The notes under the pieces: generated by a model | Told to the model about the DNA's origin: nothing | The model's input: only the letters and a program-made list of their open reading frames with translations | The model's database searches: none | Made by a program: the position numbers and the translations under genes | NCBI RefSeq assembly: GCF_020883495.1 | Contig: NZ_CP086610.1 | Coordinates: 973,501 to 1,037,500 of the forward strand | Length of the DNA: 64,000 bases | From: Shinella zoogloeoides | Lineage (GTDB): Bacteria; Pseudomonadota; Alphaproteobacteria; Rhizobiales; Rhizobiaceae | Direction of reading: 5' to 3' | Part shown: one piece after another, positions 33,738-42,640 of the stretch | Position numbering within the stretch: position 1 is the first letter of the stretch | Layout of the letters: each line of letters opens with the position of its first letter

Positions 33738-36099
33738 ATGCGCGGGCGCGTCGCTCCGGGCTTTGGGCGTTTTCGCGCGCCTTTTCCATCAGCCGCTGCA
33801 TGGCCCATACGCCCAGATCGTCGAGGGCGAGGGGGCGGCTGATGAGGTAGCCCTGATAGAGGTCGCAGCCGGCGGCGGCGAGCAGGGCCATCTTTTCCGT
33901 CGTATCGACGCCCTCGGCGATCACCGACATGTCCTGCGCATGGCAAAGCGCGACGAGTGCGCGCAGCGTCGGCAGGGCTGCCGAGCGGGTGAGGCTTTCG
34001 ACCAGCGCGCGGTCGAGTTTGATGGTTTCGGCCGGGTATTCGATGATCTGCTGCACCGAGGTATAGCCCGCGCCGAAATCGTCGATGGAGATGCGGAAGC
34101 CGCGCCCGCGCAGGATTTCGATATTGCGGCGCGACTGCTCGCCGAGCTTCACCGCGAACGTCTCCGTCAGCTCGATCTCGATCATGCGCGCATCGACGCC
34201 ATGGCGGTCGGCGCAGTCGCAGAAGTGGTCGCTGATCGACTTGGTGTAAAGCTCGGCCGAGGAGATGTTGATGCACAGGACCGTGTCGGCGCCGAAGAGT
34301 TTTTTGATCTGGCCGTATTCCGCCATCGCCCGGTCGATCACCCACCAGTCGATCTTGCTGAACAGGCCCGTCGTCTCGGCGATGGGGATGAACTCGTCCG
34401 GGGTGACGTTGCCGATGAGGGGAGAGGTCCAGCGTAGCAGCGCCTCGCAGCCCGTCACCTTGCCGTGGCCGTCGACGATCGGCATGTAGACGAGGTGGAA
34501 TTCCTCGTCCGGGTCGAGTACGCGCAGCTCCTCCTCGATGCGGCGCTGACGGTTGCGCGTCTCGTGCAGCGAGCGGGAATAGCGCGCCGAGCCGTTCTTG
34601 CCCTGCGATTTCGCCTGGTACATGGCGGCGTCCGCATTGGCGACCAGTTCGGCGAGCGTGCGCGCATCTTCCGGATAGACGGCGATGCCGATGCTGGCGG
34701 TGACGGGGTAGGCCTTGTCCAGAACCTCGAACCCTTCGGCGAAGAGCGCGAGGATTTCGCTGGAGATTTCGGTGATCGCGCCGCTGCCCGGCTGGCAGCG
34801 CAGCATGATGGCGAATTCGTCGCCGGAAAGGCGGGCGAACAGGCCCTGCGGCAGGCCGCGCCCGCTGACGATGCGCTCGACGATGGCCGAGATGCGGTCT
34901 GCGAGCGTCTTCAGCAGCTCGTCGCCGATCTTGTGGCCGTGTTTGTCGTTGACGAATTTGAAGTTGTCCACGTCGATGAAGAGCAGGGTGCAGCCGATGC
35001 CCTCGGCTTCGGCTTCCCCAAGAATCTGCGTCGAGCGGATGTTGAAATATTCCCGGTTGGAAATGCCGGTCAGCGTGTCCGTCCAGGATGCGTTCTGCAC
35101 GAGGTCGAAGGACTGCATGGAGTGGTCGTGCAGTCGCTTGACGTTGACCGAAAGGCGGCCGATCTCGCCGGCCTCGCTCATTTCCGGCAGCGCGCTGCGG
35201 CTGCCGGTCATCACATCCGTGAGCTGGCGGTCGAGGCGGGCGATGGGATTGGTGATGTAGCGGCGCACGAGCAGCAGAACGAGGCCGATGGTGCACAGGC
35301 TGAGCGCGACGGCGCCGAGCGCCAGCAGCGTCTTCAGCGTCGAGAGACGGCCTGCGAGGAAGGCCGGATCGGGCGTCAGGCGGGCGAAGAGCGAGGGGCC
35401 GAGCGTGGCGGTTGCCGAAAGCGCGCCGCGGGCGAGATACTGGTGCTGCCCGATCTCGATCGTCGCGCCATATTCCTTTTCCAGCGCGCGCTTCATGTCG
35501 ATAAAGGCCTTGGGCCGCACGGCCGTCTGCACGAGGATCGCGCCGTTCTTGGCGCTCGCCACCGGGCGATTGAAGGTGAGCGGGTCGATGAATTCCGAAT
35601 GCACGATCAGCGGCTCGATGCCGGACACATCGAGATAGCTCCAGGAGGACAGGCGCGGGCTGTCGATGACCTGCTTCGCATGGGCGATCTGCTGCGGCGT
35701 GATTTCGGCGAACGGATCGTCGCTATCCTCGAAATAGTAGTCCACCGTCAGCGGCGGGCGGATGATCGCGACGGAGATGAAGCGCTTGCGGTCGTCGGAC
35801 AGCGACGTGATGCTCTGTTGCAGCCGCACGCCGAGCGCGGTGTTGCGGTAGGCCGCGTCCGGCTCGTTGACGAAGAGCCGCACGGCCCCGCCCTCGACGA
35901 GCGAATAGATGAAGCTGCGGTTCTGCGTGGCCTCGTTCTGGAAGACGGCGGTGAGCAGGCCCATCTGCTGCCATAGCCGGGCCCGCTCCAGCCCGATGAT
36001 CGACGCGCTCTGCACGTAGTAGATCAGCGAGGCCGCGAGCACGTAGCCCGCCAGCACGACCGGGAAGATGAGGGAGAGGGCGCGTTTACCGAGCGTCAC
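33736..36099 (-). CDS. Membrane GGDEF/EAL c-di-GMP enzyme with periplasmic sensor (MbaA-like)
   Basis: 787 residues. TM1 is about 8-28, a periplasmic domain about 30-255, TM2 about 256-279, HAMP about 280-335, GGDEF about 336-510 and EAL about 520-770. The GGDEF site reads SGDEF (425-429) with metal-binding DVDN at 376-379; the RxxD inhibitory site is absent. The EAL domain has Glu552 (EALLR), Asn611, Glu643, Asp673-Asp674 (DDFG), Lys695, Glu729 and Gln749, so it should hydrolyse c-di-GMP. The gene overlaps the 3' end of a polyamine-type binding-protein gene by 14 bp, pointing to a ligand-sensing pair. The sense of control (synthesis or hydrolysis) cannot be told from sequence. Confidence 0.9.
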   Translation of the reverse strand: MTLGKRALSLIFPVVLAGYVLAASLIYYVQSASIIGLERARLWQQMGLLTAVFQNEATQNRSFIYSLVEGGAVRLFVNEPDAAYRNTALGVRLQQSITSLSDDRKRFISVAIIRPPLTVDYYFEDSDDPFAEITPQQIAHAKQVIDSPRLSSWSYLDVSGIEPLIVHSEFIDPLTFNRPVASAKNGAILVQTAVRPKAFIDMKRALEKEYGATIEIGQHQYLARGALSATATLGPSLFARLTPDPAFLAGRLSTLKTLLALGAVALSLCTIGLVLLLVRRYITNPIARLDRQLTDVMTGSRSALPEMSEAGEIGRLSVNVKRLHDHSMQSFDLVQNASWTDTLTGISNREYFNIRSTQILGEAEAEGIGCTLLFIDVDNFKFVNDKHGHKIGDELLKTLADRISAIVERIVSGRGLPQGLFARLSGDEFAIMLRCQPGSGAITEISSEILALFAEGFEVLDKAYPVTASIGIAVYPEDARTLAELVANADAAMYQAKSQGKNGSARYSRSLHETRNRQRRIEEELRVLDPDEEFHLVYMPIVDGHGKVTGCEALLRWTSPLIGNVTPDEFIPIAETTGLFSKIDWWVIDRAMAEYGQIKKLFGADTVLCINISSAELYTKSISDHFCDCADRHGVDARMIEIELTETFAVKLGEQSRRNIEILRGRGFRISIDDFGAGYTSVQQIIEYPAETIKLDRALVESLTRSAALPTLRALVALCHAQDMSVIAEGVDTTEKMALLAAAGCDLYQGYLISRPLALDDLGVWAMQRLMEKARENAQSPERRARA

Positions 36100-37135
36100 T
36101 GAATTGGGCCAGACTGCTGATGATGCGGCGGCGGGCCTGGACCGATTGCACGGTCAGTTCCTCCTGAAGCTGGCTTTTCGCCAGGATTTCCGGTGCGGCA
36201 TAGATTTCGGGATTGGATTGGATGTCCCGCGGCAGCAGCGCCATGGCGGCGGTGCTTGCGGTCGGCATGTTGAGTTTTTCGGCGTTGCGCGCTCCGTTGC
36301 GGGCGTTGCTGATGTAGTCGACCAGTTGCAGGGCGATGTCCTTGTTGCCCGAGCGCGCGTTGACGGCGATGCAGTCGAGCCAGGAGAGCGTGCCTTCCTT
36401 CGGCACGACATAGCGCCAGAGGCCCGGCGTGCCGACCTTGTCGTTCAGCGTGTACTGGTCGCCGCTATAGCCGAGCGCCATGTAGATGTTCGGGCCCTTG
36501 TCGGCGCTCTGGATGGAGGTGATGACGTAATCGTAGGTCAGCACATAGGGCGCCTGCGCCTTCATCAGCTCGTAGGCGGCCTTCAGCGTCTCGTTGTCGT
36601 TGGCGTTCACCGATTTGCCGAGCAGCGCCAGCGGCGCGACGAAGGCCTCGGCATAGTCGTCGTACATGGCGATATGGCCGCGCAGGCTTTCCGCCGGCTT
36701 CATCATGTCCGCCCAGGAGGTCGGCGGCGTCGTAATCTTGTCGGGGCGGTAGAGGATGCCCATCGTGCCCCACAGATAGGGCACGCCATAGCCGCCGCAG
36801 CGCTTCGCCCAGCTTTCCGCGTAGTCGGCCAGCGCCGGCACGTTCTCCATGTCGATGGCCATGATGACGCCGCGGTTGCCGTAGAGCTTCGCGCCGTTCT
36901 CGTTGGTCACGACCACGTCGACATTGCTGTTCGGGTCGGCAAGAATCTCGTCGCGCGCATCGCCGCTGTCATAGAAGGTCTGGCGTACCTCGATGCCCGT
37001 TTCGGCGGTAAAATCCTTCAGGATGCGCTCGTCGATATAGGCTTCCCAGATGAGAAGGTTGAGCGTCGCCGCGCCCGCAGGGGCAGCCACGGCGAAAGCC
37101 GTCGATGAGACTGCTGCAAGAAATGCGCCATGCAT
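36086..37135 (-). CDS. Periplasmic polyamine-type solute-binding protein (PotD/PotF/NspS-like)
   Basis: 349 residues with a signal peptide (1-22, ending PAGA). It resembles spermidine/putrescine-binding proteins: LNLLIWEAYIDERI (Trp30, Tyr33), VPYLWGTMGILYRPDKI, MYDDYAEAF (Asp159-Asp160) and VPKEGTLSWLDCIAVNARSGNK (Trp252, Asp254), the positions that cradle polyamines in PotD. No ABC permease or ATPase is nearby. It overlaps the GGDEF/EAL gene by 14 bp, as expected of a receptor subunit rather than a transport component. The start is the ATG at 37135, which yields a normal signal peptide; the longer frame begins with TTG. The ligand is unproven. Confidence 0.85.
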   Translation of the reverse strand: MHGAFLAAVSSTAFAVAAPAGAATLNLLIWEAYIDERILKDFTAETGIEVRQTFYDSGDARDEILADPNSNVDVVVTNENGAKLYGNRGVIMAIDMENVPALADYAESWAKRCGGYGVPYLWGTMGILYRPDKITTPPTSWADMMKPAESLRGHIAMYDDYAEAFVAPLALLGKSVNANDNETLKAAYELMKAQAPYVLTYDYVITSIQSADKGPNIYMALGYSGDQYTLNDKVGTPGLWRYVVPKEGTLSWLDCIAVNARSGNKDIALQLVDYISNARNGARNAEKLNMPTASTAAMALLPRDIQSNPEIYAAPEILAKSQLQEELTVQSVQARRRIISSLAQFSDAR

Positions 37136-37365
37136 GCGGAAGGCCCCGTTATCCCCTGTGCGGGTGAGGATAGGCGGCAAGACTTTATGAAGAGTTACAA
37201 CTGCTAAGCTCGTTTTCGCCTCCGCTCAACCCTGATACAGCCATGTTCCGTAGCAGGATGCGCGAGAGTATATTGTGGACGCGGCCGCTCGCGGCTGCGG
37301 CGGCGGTTGGCCTGCCGCGCCGCGCTCACTATGGTCGCCGCCCGCACCATCGACAGGAGTTTCCC

Positions 37366-39675
37366 ATGGCCCCGATGCCGCTCAAGATCGCAAACCTGAT
37401 CGCCGCCGAGATCAAGGCGACCTCCGCGCAGGTTACCGCCGCCGTGGCGCTGATCGACGAGGGCGCGACCGTGCCCTTCATCGCGCGCTACCGCAAGGAG
37501 GTGACGGGCGGCCTCGACGACACGCAGCTTCGCACGCTCTCCGAGCGGCTGACCTATCTGCGTGAACTGGAAGCCCGCCGCGCCTCCATCCTCGACTCCA
37601 TCGCGGGGCAGGGCAAGCTGACGGACGAACTGGCCGCCAAGATCGCCGCCGTCGCCACCAAGGCCGAGCTTGAGGATATCTACCTGCCCTACAAGCCCAA
37701 GCGCCGCACCAAGGCGGAGATCGCCCGCGAGCGCGGCCTCGGCCCGCTGGCCGACGCGATTCTTGCGGATCGTGCGCAGGTTCCCGCGCAACTGGCGGAG
37801 ACATTCCTGTCGGCCGAGGTGGCGGACGTGAAGGCCGCGCTGGAAGGCGCGCGCGATATCGTCGCCGAGCACCTGACGGAAAACGCCGACCTTCTGAAGC
37901 GTCTGCGCGAATACATGAAGGACAATGCTTTCCTGCGCTCCCGCGTGGTGGAGGGCAAGCAGGAGGCCGGCGCGAAATTCTCCGACTACTTCGACCATAC
38001 CGAACGCTGGGCGAATGTGCCCGGCCACCGCGCGCTCGCCATGCTGCGCGGCTGGAACGAGGAGTTCCTGTCGGTCGATATCGTCGTCGATCAGGACAGT
38101 ATCGAGCCGGTCAAGCCCGTCGAGCGCATCATCGCCTCCTTCCATGCCGTCGGCACGAACCCGGGCGACAAGTGGCTTGCCGAGGTAATCGGCTGGACCT
38201 GGCGCGTGAAACTCTCCATGTCGCTGTCGCTCGACCTGATGCGCGAGATGCGCGAGCGTTCGGAAGAGGAGGCTATCCGCGTCTTCGCCCGCAACCTCAA
38301 GGACCTGCTGCTCGCCGCGCCCGCCGGCACGCGCGCCACGATGGGCCTCGATCCGGGCATCCGCACCGGCGTCAAGGTGGCTGTGGTCGACAATACCGGC
38401 AAGGTGGTCGAGACGACGACGGTCTATCCCTTCCCGCCGAAGAACGACGTGCGCGGCACGCAGGCCGAGCTTGCCTCGCTGATCCGCAAGCACAAGGTTG
38501 AGCTGATCGCCATCGGTAACGGCACGGGCAGCCGCGAGACGGAGAAGCTGGTGGCAGACATGCTCGACCAGCTTCCCGCGCCAAAGCCGACGAAGGTCAT
38601 CGTTTCGGAGGCCGGCGCTTCGGTCTATTCCGCCTCGGAGACCGCGGCCGCCGAATTCCCGAACCTCGACGTCTCGCTGCGCGGGGCCGTCTCCATCGCC
38701 CGCCGCCTGCAGGACCCGCTGGCCGAACTGGTGAAGATCGAGCCGAAGTCGATCGGCGTCGGCCAGTACCAGCACGACGTCGACCAGGGCAAGCTCTCGC
38801 GCTCGCTGGATGCCGTGGTGGAAGACGCGGTGAACGCCGTCGGCGTCGATCTCAACACGGCCTCCGCGCCGCTGCTCGCCCGCGTTTCCGGCCTCGGAAA
38901 ATCCTCGGCGGAAGCCATCGTCGCGCACCGCGATGCGAACGGCCCGTTCGAGAGCCGCAAGGAGCTGATGAAGGTTTCCCGCCTCGGCGCACGCACCTTC
39001 GAGCAATGCGCCGGCTTCCTGCGCATCCCGAATGGCAAGGAACCGCTCGATGCTTCCTCTGTCCACCCGGAAGCCTATGGCGTCGCCAAGAAGATCGTCG
39101 CCGCCTGCGGGCGTGACGTGCGCGCCCTGATGGGCGACAGCGCGGCGCTGAAGCAACTCGATCCGAAGGTCTTCGTCGACGAGCGCTTCGGCCTGCCGAC
39201 CGTCAGGGACATTCTCGCCGAACTGGAAAAGCCCGGCCGCGACCCGCGCCCGGAATTCAGGACCGCGACCTTCGCCGACGGCATCGACGACATCAAGGAC
39301 CTCAAGGTCGGCATGATGCTGGAAGGCACGGTGACGAATGTCGCCGCCTTCGGGGCCTTCGTCGATATCGGCGTGCATCAGGATGGCCTCGTGCATGTCT
39401 CCCAGCTTGCCGACCGTTTCATCAAGGACCCGCATGAGGTTGTGAAGGCCGGCGACGTGGTGAAGGTGCGCGTGACGGAAGTGGACGTGCCCCGCAAGCG
39501 CATTGGCCTCACCATGCGCAAGGACGGCGGCGCGCCGACCGCCCGCGACAACGCCCCGCGCAACGATAAGAACGCGCAGATGAAGCCAAAATTCGCCCAG
39601 GCCGCCCCCAAGCAGCAGGCACCCTCGCAGGGGGCCTTCGGCGCGGCGCTGGCCGAGGCGATGAAGCGCAAGTAA
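37366..39675 (+). CDS. tex: Tex-family RNA-binding protein
   Basis: 769 residues, typical of Tex. N-terminal Tex domain ([29 protein letters not shown]), YqgF/RNase H-like fold ([33 protein letters not shown]), helix-hairpin-helix region ([20 protein letters not shown]), and a C-terminal S1 domain (about 645-720, [23 protein letters not shown]). The basic, Gln/Ala-rich tail is probably disordered. Tex proteins bind RNA and affect transcription. AGGAG precedes the ATG at 37366. Monocistronic. Confidence 0.95.
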   Translation: MAPMPLKIANLIAAEIKATSAQVTAAVALIDEGATVPFIARYRKEVTGGLDDTQLRTLSERLTYLRELEARRASILDSIAGQGKLTDELAAKIAAVATKAELEDIYLPYKPKRRTKAEIARERGLGPLADAILADRAQVPAQLAETFLSAEVADVKAALEGARDIVAEHLTENADLLKRLREYMKDNAFLRSRVVEGKQEAGAKFSDYFDHTERWANVPGHRALAMLRGWNEEFLSVDIVVDQDSIEPVKPVERIIASFHAVGTNPGDKWLAEVIGWTWRVKLSMSLSLDLMREMRERSEEEAIRVFARNLKDLLLAAPAGTRATMGLDPGIRTGVKVAVVDNTGKVVETTTVYPFPPKNDVRGTQAELASLIRKHKVELIAIGNGTGSRETEKLVADMLDQLPAPKPTKVIVSEAGASVYSASETAAAEFPNLDVSLRGAVSIARRLQDPLAELVKIEPKSIGVGQYQHDVDQGKLSRSLDAVVEDAVNAVGVDLNTASAPLLARVSGLGKSSAEAIVAHRDANGPFESRKELMKVSRLGARTFEQCAGFLRIPNGKEPLDASSVHPEAYGVAKKIVAACGRDVRALMGDSAALKQLDPKVFVDERFGLPTVRDILAELEKPGRDPRPEFRTATFADGIDDIKDLKVGMMLEGTVTNVAAFGAFVDIGVHQDGLVHVSQLADRFIKDPHEVVKAGDVVKVRVTEVDVPRKRIGLTMRKDGGAPTARDNAPRNDKNAQMKPKFAQAAPKQQAPSQGAFGAALAEAMKRK

Positions 39676-39813
39676 GCCCTAGTTTTCCTAATGGCTGACG
39701 GCAGAAATCGTCGTTTGTCTTGACCCGCCCCGTTGCGCATAGTCGTGATGTGGGCGGGCTAAAGCGGGTGAGCGGCGCAAGGCGCGCCATGCCCGAAGAC
39801 AGGAAAATACACG

Positions 39814-40707
39814 ATGACGATGACATTTTCACGCCGGCAGGCGATTGCCGGCGCACTCCTTGCTGTTCCCGCGGTCTCCGCGCTGGCCGGCAGCGCCGGC
39901 GCCGCGACGGGCGGTGTGCTGGAAAAGCGGCTGGCCGACCTTGAGGCGCGCCACAAGGGCCGCATCGGCGTTGCCATACATAATCTCGCGACGGGTGTGC
40001 GTGTCGGTCACCGGGCGGATGAGCGGTTCCTGATGTGCAGCACCTTCAAGGCGCTGCTGGCGGCGCATATCCTGGCCCGCGTCGACCGCAAGGAAGAGGC
40101 GCTCGACCGGCGCATCGTGGTGAAGAAATCCGATCTTTCGGAATGGTCGCCGGTGGTGGAAAAGCGCGTCGGCGGCAACGGTATCTCCATTGCGGAACTC
40201 TGCGAGGCGGCCGTCACCCTCAGCGACAACGCCGCGGCCAACCTTCTGCTCACGGCCTCCGGCGGGCCGAAGGCCCTGACGGCTTTCCTGCGCGGCATGG
40301 GCGACGAGGTGACGCGCCTCGACCGCACCGAACCGACGCTCAACTATCATGAGACGCCGGACGACGAGCGCGACACGACCACGCCCGCGGCCATGGCCGA
40401 GACGCTGCGCAGGCTGATCATCGGCGATGTTCTCTCGCCGCGCTCGAGGGCGCAGCTTGCCGCGTGGCTGGTGATGAACAAGACCGGCGATACGCGGCTG
40501 CGCGCCGGTCTCCCGGCCGACTGGCTGACCGGGGACAAGACGGGCACGAACGGCGACAAGCACGGCAACGCCAATGACGTGGCCATCGCCTGGTCGCCGG
40601 ATCGCGGCGCGGTCGTCGTCACGGCCTTCTGCGAGATCCCCGGCATTTCCGGCGACGAGCGCAATGCCGTGATCGCCGAGATCGGCCGCATCGCCGCCGA
40701 GGCGTAA
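39814..40707 (+). CDS. Class A beta-lactamase
   Basis: 297 residues. The N-terminus (FSRRQAIAGALLAV) has a twin-arginine-type signal. All class A motifs are present: Ser76-x-x-Lys79 (CSTFK), SDN at 137-139, Glu173 and Asn177 (EPTLN), and KTG at 242-244. Cys75 before the active serine recalls L2/KPC-type enzymes, but the position after KTGT is Asn, so the KPC-type disulfide is absent. It hydrolyses beta-lactams in the periplasm; the spectrum cannot be judged. There is no LysR-type AmpR next door. It lies in an ordinary context and is probably an intrinsic chromosomal gene. Confidence 0.93.
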   Translation: MTMTFSRRQAIAGALLAVPAVSALAGSAGAATGGVLEKRLADLEARHKGRIGVAIHNLATGVRVGHRADERFLMCSTFKALLAAHILARVDRKEEALDRRIVVKKSDLSEWSPVVEKRVGGNGISIAELCEAAVTLSDNAAANLLLTASGGPKALTAFLRGMGDEVTRLDRTEPTLNYHETPDDERDTTTPAAMAETLRRLIIGDVLSPRSRAQLAAWLVMNKTGDTRLRAGLPADWLTGDKTGTNGDKHGNANDVAIAWSPDRGAVVVTAFCEIPGISGDERNAVIAEIGRIAAEA

Positions 40708-40739
40708 GGCATTGCGGGGCGCTGCCGCAGGGCGGCGCC

Positions 40740-41063
40740 TCAGCCGTCCAGCTCGCCCTTGAGAGCGGAAAGCACGCTCATCGCATGGCCGGCATACTGG
40801 CTGATCCAGCGGTCATGGATCGCCTGGATCGGCAGGGCGTTGAGGTGGTTCCAGCGCTCGCGGCCCTCGCGGCGCGGAATGATCAGGTCTGCATCCTCCA
40901 GCACCTTCAGGTGCTGCATGACCGTGCAGCGGTCCATCTCTGGAAATTTTTCGCACAGCGCGCCCGTCGTCAGCGGCGCATGCCTGATCGCGTCCAGCAT
41001 CTGCCGCCGCTTTCCATTGGCGAGCGCCTTGAAGATGGCGTCCTCTTGCGATTCGCTTGACAT
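40740..41063 (-). CDS. ArsR-family transcriptional repressor
   Basis: 107 residues with a winged-helix HTH (about 10-75): IFKALANGKRRQMLDAIRHAPLTTGALCEKF, then MDRCTVMQHLKVLEDADLIIPRREGRERWNHLN. The classical metal box is not evident, so it belongs to the non-metal ArsR group found next to SRPBCC genes. It is divergent from such a gene, with an inverted repeat over its own start codon that could be its operator. Confidence 0.88.
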   Translation of the reverse strand: MSSESQEDAIFKALANGKRRQMLDAIRHAPLTTGALCEKFPEMDRCTVMQHLKVLEDADLIIPRREGRERWNHLNALPIQAIHDRWISQYAGHAMSVLSALKGELDG

Positions 41064-41081
41064 GTTATGTTTTTATAACAT
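41062..41081. promoter_or_regulatory. Candidate ArsR operator
   Basis: Perfect inverted repeat ATGTTAT-N6-ATAACAT in the 70-bp gap between the divergent arsR and SRPBCC genes. It overlaps the arsR start codon and would allow one repressor to control both genes. Confidence 0.6.
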
Positions 41082-41133
41082 ATTTTGACCGGGTACAAGC
41101 GAACGCGGGCGATCCCGCCCGAAGGAGGACGGC

Positions 41134-41622
41134 ATGACGCTGGAATTTCGCGTGAACGGGCGTATCGGCAGGCCGGTCGCCGAGGTCTTCGATGCGGTGG
41201 TCAATCCGAAGAAGCTGAGCGGCTATTTCACCACGATCGGCGGGGTGAGCGCGCCGCTCGTCGAGGGCACGACGGTGACATGGTGGGGCATGGCCCCGGT
41301 CGTCGTCGACACGGTGGAAAAGGACGCGCTCATCGTTTTCCGCTGGGATGCGATGGTGGAGGAAGGGGAGGAGCCTTACAGGACGCGCGTCGAGATGCGC
41401 TTCAAGCCCCTCGATGACGGCGGCACGATGGTGACCATCGGCGAGACCGGCTGGCGCGAGAACGCCCGCGGCCAAAAATCCTCCTACATGAACTGCGAAG
41501 GCTGGTCGCAGATGCTCGCCTGCATGAAGGCCTATGTCGAATATGGCATCAACCTGCGCGAAGGCTATTACCCGAGCGAGATGAAGGGCGTCGTCGCTTC
41601 CGAGCAGCAGGATTTCCTGTGA
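41134..41622 (+). CDS. SRPBCC (AHSA1-like) domain protein
   Basis: 162 residues of the START-like/AHSA1 fold: RIGRPVAEVFDAVVNPKKLSGYFTT at the N-terminus, a central FRWDAMVEEGEEPYRTRVEMRF, and a C-terminal GWSQMLACMKAYVEYGINLREGYY helix. Such proteins bind small hydrophobic ligands. An ArsR repressor divergent from an SRPBCC gene is a recurring bacterial pairing. GGAGG precedes the ATG. Ligand unknown. Confidence 0.85.
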   Translation: MTLEFRVNGRIGRPVAEVFDAVVNPKKLSGYFTTIGGVSAPLVEGTTVTWWGMAPVVVDTVEKDALIVFRWDAMVEEGEEPYRTRVEMRFKPLDDGGTMVTIGETGWRENARGQKSSYMNCEGWSQMLACMKAYVEYGINLREGYYPSEMKGVVASEQQDFL

Positions 41623-41656
41623 CGGATGACGCCGCCGGCAGCCCGGTGCCTCCGTC

Positions 41657-41721
41657 CTAGAGTTTGTTTCCGTTTGTCTTATCGGGAAAACCGGGTTCCA
41701 CTTTTCCCTGACAAACTCTAG
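41657..41721. terminator. Palindromic element between convergent genes, probable bidirectional terminator
   Basis: Outer arms CTAGAGTTTGT (41657-41667) and ACAAACTCTAG (41711-41721) pair perfectly over 11 bp. Partial inner pairing is CGGGAAAA/TTTTCCC. The right arm includes the stop codon of the L,D-transpeptidase. CTAGAG...CTCTAG palindromes recur between genes in rhizobial genomes. Confidence 0.6.
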
Positions 41722-42455
41722 ATGGCCGCCCGCGGCACGAAGCCGTCGCTTGCCGCCGCCACCGGCATGGCTTCCTCGGCCGGCGCCTGGTGTTGCAGCA
41801 CCACGACGCGGCTGCCGCTCGGCACGCGGCTGTAGAGGTCGATGATATCCTGGTTGAACAGGCGGATGCAGCCGCTCGACACGGCCTTGCCGATCGACCA
41901 TGGCTCGGACGTGCCGTGGATGCGGAACAGCGTGTCCTGCCCGTCCTTGTAGAGATAGAGCGCGCGCGGGCCGAGCGGGTTGGTCAGGCCCGGCTCCATG
42001 CCGTTCGCCCATTTGAGGTTCCGTTCCGGTTCGCGCTTGATCATGCTCGGGGTCGGCGTCCAGCGCGGCCATTCCGCCTTGCGGCCGATACGGGCGGCGC
42101 CCTCGAATTCAAGGCCCGACTTGCCGACGCCGATGCCGTAGCGCATGGCCATGCCTTCGCCCTGCACGAGGTAGAGGAAGCGGTTCTGCGTATCGATGAC
42201 GATGGTGCCGGCCGGCTCCATGGTCTGGTAGGCCACCTGCTGGCGGAAGTACTTCGGGTTCACCCCGCTGATATCTATTGCCGGCATCGGGAAGCGTTCG
42301 TCCGGGCGCGGCCCGTACATCGCGACGTGGACCGGATCCGGCCCCTTCTTCTTCACCGGCGCCGCCGTGGTGGCGCAGCTTGCCAGTGTCGCGGCAAGGG
42401 CGAGAAGAGCGAGGGAACGAAGAGCCACGGAGGCGCGGACGTGGGACACACACAT
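41718..42455 (-). CDS. L,D-transpeptidase lipoprotein
   Basis: 245 residues. The signal has a lipobox (LASC), predicting a lipoprotein. The YkuD/L,D-transpeptidase domain covers about residues 65-225, with IHGTSEPWSIGKAVSSGCIRLFNQD carrying His and the catalytic Cys. It forms 3-3 peptidoglycan cross-links or attaches proteins to peptidoglycan in the periplasm. The start is the ATG at 42455 with AGGTG upstream; an in-frame ATG at 42473 is an alternative with a poorer ribosome site. Monocistronic, divergent from recO. Confidence 0.9.
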   Translation of the reverse strand: MCVSHVRASVALRSLALLALAATLASCATTAAPVKKKGPDPVHVAMYGPRPDERFPMPAIDISGVNPKYFRQQVAYQTMEPAGTIVIDTQNRFLYLVQGEGMAMRYGIGVGKSGLEFEGAARIGRKAEWPRWTPTPSMIKREPERNLKWANGMEPGLTNPLGPRALYLYKDGQDTLFRIHGTSEPWSIGKAVSSGCIRLFNQDIIDLYSRVPSGSRVVVLQHQAPAEEAMPVAAASDGFVPRAAI

Positions 42456-42640
42456 GAAGACGGCACCTGTCATTTCTGATTTCAATTCGGCCTTTGCGGC
42501 CTTCAACCGGTTCTTCGGTGGCAAAGCGGGCAGGGGAAGGGCGAGAAGAAAGCGAAACTGTGGCAATGACTTGGGTGTGGCCTGCCGGCCACGTGTCCCG
42601 CCGCTTGCCCCCGCCGCAGCAACGGCGTAAGGCTTTGGCC

